From positions 1-7,569 of the forward strand of contig URKE01000065.1 in the NCBI GenBank assembly GCA_900548285.1: a stretch of DNA of 7,569 nt, in the 5' to 3' direction. A program made the translations under genes and the position numbers. Numbering within the stretch: position 1 is the first letter of the stretch; each line of letters opens with the position of its first letter. Shown in pieces: positions 5,184 through 7,569 of the stretch. The notes beneath the pieces are model-generated. The model worked only from the letters and a program-made list of their open reading frames with translations, was not told the DNA's origin and searched no databases. This DNA comes from an uncultured Eubacteriales bacterium. GTDB lineage: Bacteria > Bacillota > Clostridia > Christensenellales > Borkfalkiaceae.

Positions 5184-6142
5184 CAATATTCCACCTCTCT
5201 GAACACTTTTTCCATAAGGCTCTTGAACACGAGAACCAACGTTCCGCCGAGAACGGCGACGACGACTCCGAGCGCGGCGGGATACCCTACGGTGTTTCCG
5301 CCCGTTACGTTGCTTATTATCATCCAGGCTACCGTACCCGTTCCCGTAGTTCCCGCCATAGACTCGCCGACCATCAAAAGCGACGGCGTATACCAGCCGA
5401 GCGCGCCGCTTATGAGCGTTATGCTCATTGTCGTGATGACGGGCCATATCATGGGGATTACTATCGAAATAAACTGCCTCATTTCGGAAGCCCCGTCGAG
5501 TTCCGCGCTTTCGAGAACGCTGTCGGGAAGCCTTGCCATAGACGAAGTAAAGTAAATTATATTACCGTTTACGCCCGCCCATACGCTGAATATCAATATG
5601 GCTTTCCATGCCGTCCGACTGTCCGCAAGCGCGCCGTTTTCGATTACGAAACGATTGCTGTAACCGAGTTTTTCGAGTATCGTAAAAAGACTTTTATAAG
5701 TTTGCGTTCCGGAAACCGATATTTTGTAAAACAAACAGAGAATAACGGTTGAAAGGACGCACGGAACGTACATTCCGACTCTTAAAACAGCATGCCCCGC
5801 AACTTTTTTATAAATAAGATACGAGAAGAAAAGCGTTAAGGGTAAGTTTATAAAAAGCGCAAGTCCCATAAGGGATAACGTGTTAAGCCACGATCTCGGC
5901 GAAAGCATTCCCGCTTCTTTTATTCCGAACATAAAGCGGAACACGTCGAGATATTGTTCGAAGCCGACAAAGTTCAGTTCGCCGTTAATTGTTTCGGTGA
6001 AAAAGGAATTATAGACCATGCCTATATTCATGCAGAACCAGAACACGATAAAGTGTATTATCGGCCATGCGAGTCCGCCGTAAATAAACAGCGTTTTTCC
6101 TAAATTCCTTTTTCTTTTGGGTTTTACGATATCGTTTTTCAT
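5183..6142 (-). CDS. CUT1 sugar ABC transporter permease (MalF-like)
   Basis: This 319-residue membrane protein is the first permease of the importer. After a basic tail (residues 1-15) it has hydrophobic segments near 17-40, 87-110, 118-140, 180-198, 228-250 and 287-306. A short extracytoplasmic stretch NSFFTETINGELNFVGFEQY (45-64) has the F.G..NY-like layout common in MalF/MsmF-type permeases. The EAA loop is at 211-230 (ESAELDGASEMRQFISIVIP), which docks the ATPase. The start ATG directly follows the TAA of the binding-protein gene (TAAATG) with only a weak purine-rich stretch ahead, so translation is probably coupled. The gene ends in tandem TGA codons, the first overlapping the next start. 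This shows that TGA is a normal stop here. Confidence 0.93.
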   Translation of the reverse strand: MKNDIVKPKRKRNLGKTLFIYGGLAWPIIHFIVFWFCMNIGMVYNSFFTETINGELNFVGFEQYLDVFRFMFGIKEAGMLSPRSWLNTLSLMGLALFINLPLTLFFSYLIYKKVAGHAVLRVGMYVPCVLSTVILCLFYKISVSGTQTYKSLFTILEKLGYSNRFVIENGALADSRTAWKAILIFSVWAGVNGNIIYFTSSMARLPDSVLESAELDGASEMRQFISIVIPMIWPVITTMSITLISGALGWYTPSLLMVGESMAGTTGTGTVAWMIISNVTGGNTVGYPAALGVVVAVLGGTLVLVFKSLMEKVFREVEY

Positions 6143-7561
6143 TTAAATTCTCTTCATCCATTCCGACCAAAGTCCCTGGTGATGTACGGCTTCGGTCTGT
6201 AAAACGTCGTGTCTTATATTCTCTTTAGTCATTTTGTTTCTCGCCATCGTTATAAACGGACTTGTTCCCGCAACGAACAGTTCGAGCGCGCCCGTTCTGA
6301 ACACGTCGGTTTTCGCAAAACGATAAATAAGATTGGACGATTTTGCAAGATCTACTATTTCTTGTCCGAACGCGCTGAATCCGATTTCTTCGTCGGTCGT
6401 ATACACCATCGGGAACTGAAGGGTTTTTTCCGCTGTCGCAACTCCTTTTTCGGAAAGTACGAATGCGAGGAAATCCTTTGCGCCGGAAACGTTGACGGCG
6501 TCCGACGGAACGAAGAACGTTTCGCCGGGAAGGTTCATCGCAAGCGCGGTTTTATCGCCCGCGTTGTAAACGGGGTACGCGCCGAAATGGTAATCCGTGA
6601 AGCCCACTTCGCCGAGAATTTGTTCCATTTCCGTTGCGAACCAACTTCCGCTGAACGTGAATACGCAATCGCCGTTTACGAACGACTGTTGAGATTCGGT
6701 ATGATTTTGCGCGGAAGATACGAGATTGCTTTCGGTATCGGAAGTTGCGCCGATAAGGTCGTAAATCGTTTCGAGCGCTTGCAGCGCCGCGGCAGTATCG
6801 AGTTTCGACGTTGGATAACCGCCGTCTACGTCGTTGTATTCGTAATATGCGGTATAGCCTTCGGGATCGAGTTCGTACCAAAGTCCGTGGAAGAGCCAAT
6901 CCATGTAGTTGACGGTAAGTCCGCACGAGAACGGAGCGACCGTTCTGCCCGTTCTGTTGTTTTTGATTTTTGCCGACTTTACGGCTTTGCACAGGTCTAT
7001 AAGCCCCTGAACGGTACTCGGCCATTCGCCTTTTTTATATTCGCCGAAAGAGTCGATTTTGTTAAGATAGGTTTGGTTGTAGATAAGCCCCCAGCTCGAA
7101 TATACGTAACTCGAGAGATAAGACTTATCTTTATAAGTACCCATATCTATTATTTGGTTGTCCACAACTCTCGATTTTGCGGAAGTTCCGTATTTAGTCG
7201 AAGTAAGAACGTCGTCGATAGACTCGATCGCTCCGTTTCTTATCCACTTTATCCAGTTGTTCATCGTATGTCCGACGAAATACAAATCTTCCTTTTCGGA
7301 ACCGGGGTTGTTCATGAGCGTGAGCAAGTTGGAAACGAGTTCGGGATCGGACGAAACGTGGACTTTGATTCCCGTTTCTTCATAGTACGCCGAAGCAATG
7401 TTTTCTATCCATTTCGTGCCGAGTCCTTTATCTATTACTTTAACGTAAACGTCGCCGCCGCCCGCCGAATTTCCGCCGCCGCTGTTTCCGCCGTTTCCGC
7501 CGCATGCGACAAACGTTAAAGTAAGTACCGCGCAAAGCATTGCGCATAATAATTTTTTCAT
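6143..7561 (-). CDS. Extracellular sugar-binding lipoprotein of a CUT1 ABC importer
   Basis: The 472-residue product starts with a lipoprotein signal peptide (MKKLLCAMLCAVLTLTFVAC, lipidated Cys20) and a long Gly/Asn/Ser linker (residues 21-36) holding the receptor domain off the membrane. The rest fits family-1 solute-binding proteins: KWIENIASAYYEETGIKVHV near the N-terminus, DLYFVGHTMNNWI, SSWGLIYNQTYLNK (hinge region), CVFTFSGSWFATEM (around 300), and the late FLAFVLSEKGVATAEK segment. It would capture an oligosaccharide and deliver it to the two permeases. As the first gene in the visible operon it probably lies closest to the promoter, which is outside the window; only eight bases precede the ATG, so its ribosome binding site is not visible. 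The sugar specificity cannot be read from the sequence. Confidence 0.92.
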   Translation of the reverse strand: MKKLLCAMLCAVLTLTFVACGGNGGNSGGGNSAGGGDVYVKVIDKGLGTKWIENIASAYYEETGIKVHVSSDPELVSNLLTLMNNPGSEKEDLYFVGHTMNNWIKWIRNGAIESIDDVLTSTKYGTSAKSRVVDNQIIDMGTYKDKSYLSSYVYSSWGLIYNQTYLNKIDSFGEYKKGEWPSTVQGLIDLCKAVKSAKIKNNRTGRTVAPFSCGLTVNYMDWLFHGLWYELDPEGYTAYYEYNDVDGGYPTSKLDTAAALQALETIYDLIGATSDTESNLVSSAQNHTESQQSFVNGDCVFTFSGSWFATEMEQILGEVGFTDYHFGAYPVYNAGDKTALAMNLPGETFFVPSDAVNVSGAKDFLAFVLSEKGVATAEKTLQFPMVYTTDEEIGFSAFGQEIVDLAKSSNLIYRFAKTDVFRTGALELFVAGTSPFITMARNKMTKENIRHDVLQTEAVHHQGLWSEWMKRI

Positions 7562-7569
7562 TTATTAGT

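Noticed and set aside
5184..5447. N-terminal extension of permease 2 upstream of the ATG at 5183
   Set aside because: The extra residues are mostly Arg and overlap permease 1 in another frame, whereas the ATG at 5183 has a good ribosome binding site and a normal permease start.
4203..5555. Long plus-strand open frame of 450 codons opposite the permease and phosphatase genes
   Set aside because: It is antisense to genes with clear family motifs, is rich in Arg/His/Tyr, lacks domains, and reflects codon bias of the minus-strand genes.
6209..7519. Long plus-strand open frame of 436 codons opposite the binding-protein gene
   Set aside because: Same reason: low-quality Arg/Phe-rich translation, no ribosome binding site or domain, fully antisense to a convincing lipoprotein gene.
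1..7569. tRNA, rRNA, CRISPR array, toxin-antitoxin pair or defence genes
   Set aside because: I saw no cloverleaf, no regularly spaced direct repeats, and no such protein signatures on either strand.

Overview
The window looks like an accessory locus from a Gram-positive anaerobe, most likely a gut or rumen Clostridia member. Reasons: lipobox-type signal peptides (…AAC-G/D, …VAC-G), AGGAGG-type ribosome binding sites, sigma-A-like promoters, a CUT1 sugar ABC system without its own ATPase, and a cyclodextrin-glucanotransferase-like (GH13) gene. The species cannot be named from this sequence. All recognisable genes are on the minus strand.

Right part (1618-7561): a compact five-gene operon read right to left. 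It encodes a lipoprotein sugar-binding protein, two CUT1 permeases (MalF-like and MalG-like), a secreted lipoprotein with a Y_phosphatase3/LipA-type tyrosine-phosphatase fold (P-loop HCNAGADRTG), and a second secreted lipoprotein that looks like a TIM-barrel glycoside hydrolase with a C-terminal beta domain. Junctions are extremely tight (TAAATG, TGATG, 1-nt gap, 14-nt overlap), so the five products are probably made together. Inference: a surface system that trims, possibly dephosphorylates, and then imports a carbohydrate. The combination of an importer with a lipid-anchored phosphatase and an unassigned hydrolase is the best candidate here for an undescribed system.

Middle part (about 840-1617): no intact gene. 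It holds the 3' remnant of an IS200/IS605-family element (last 38 codons of tnpA plus subterminal hairpins), a perfect 13-bp inverted repeat, and a 279-bp MITE-like element bounded by 25-bp imperfect terminal inverted repeats (23/25).

Left part (1-800): a regulated leader and the start of a GH13 enzyme gene. A near-consensus promoter (TTGACA-N17-TAAAAT) is followed at its expected start point by a LacI-type 16-bp palindrome. Next come a terminator-like hairpin, a small degraded ORF with an in-frame TGA, a second palindrome (TTGTACAA-A-TTGTACAA) over the -35 of a weak second promoter, a strong RBS, and the N-terminus of a CGTase-like protein. Family similarity stops abruptly after about residue 101, so the last ~54 bases at the window edge are probably foreign or rearranged. 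This part is visibly more AT-rich than the operon.
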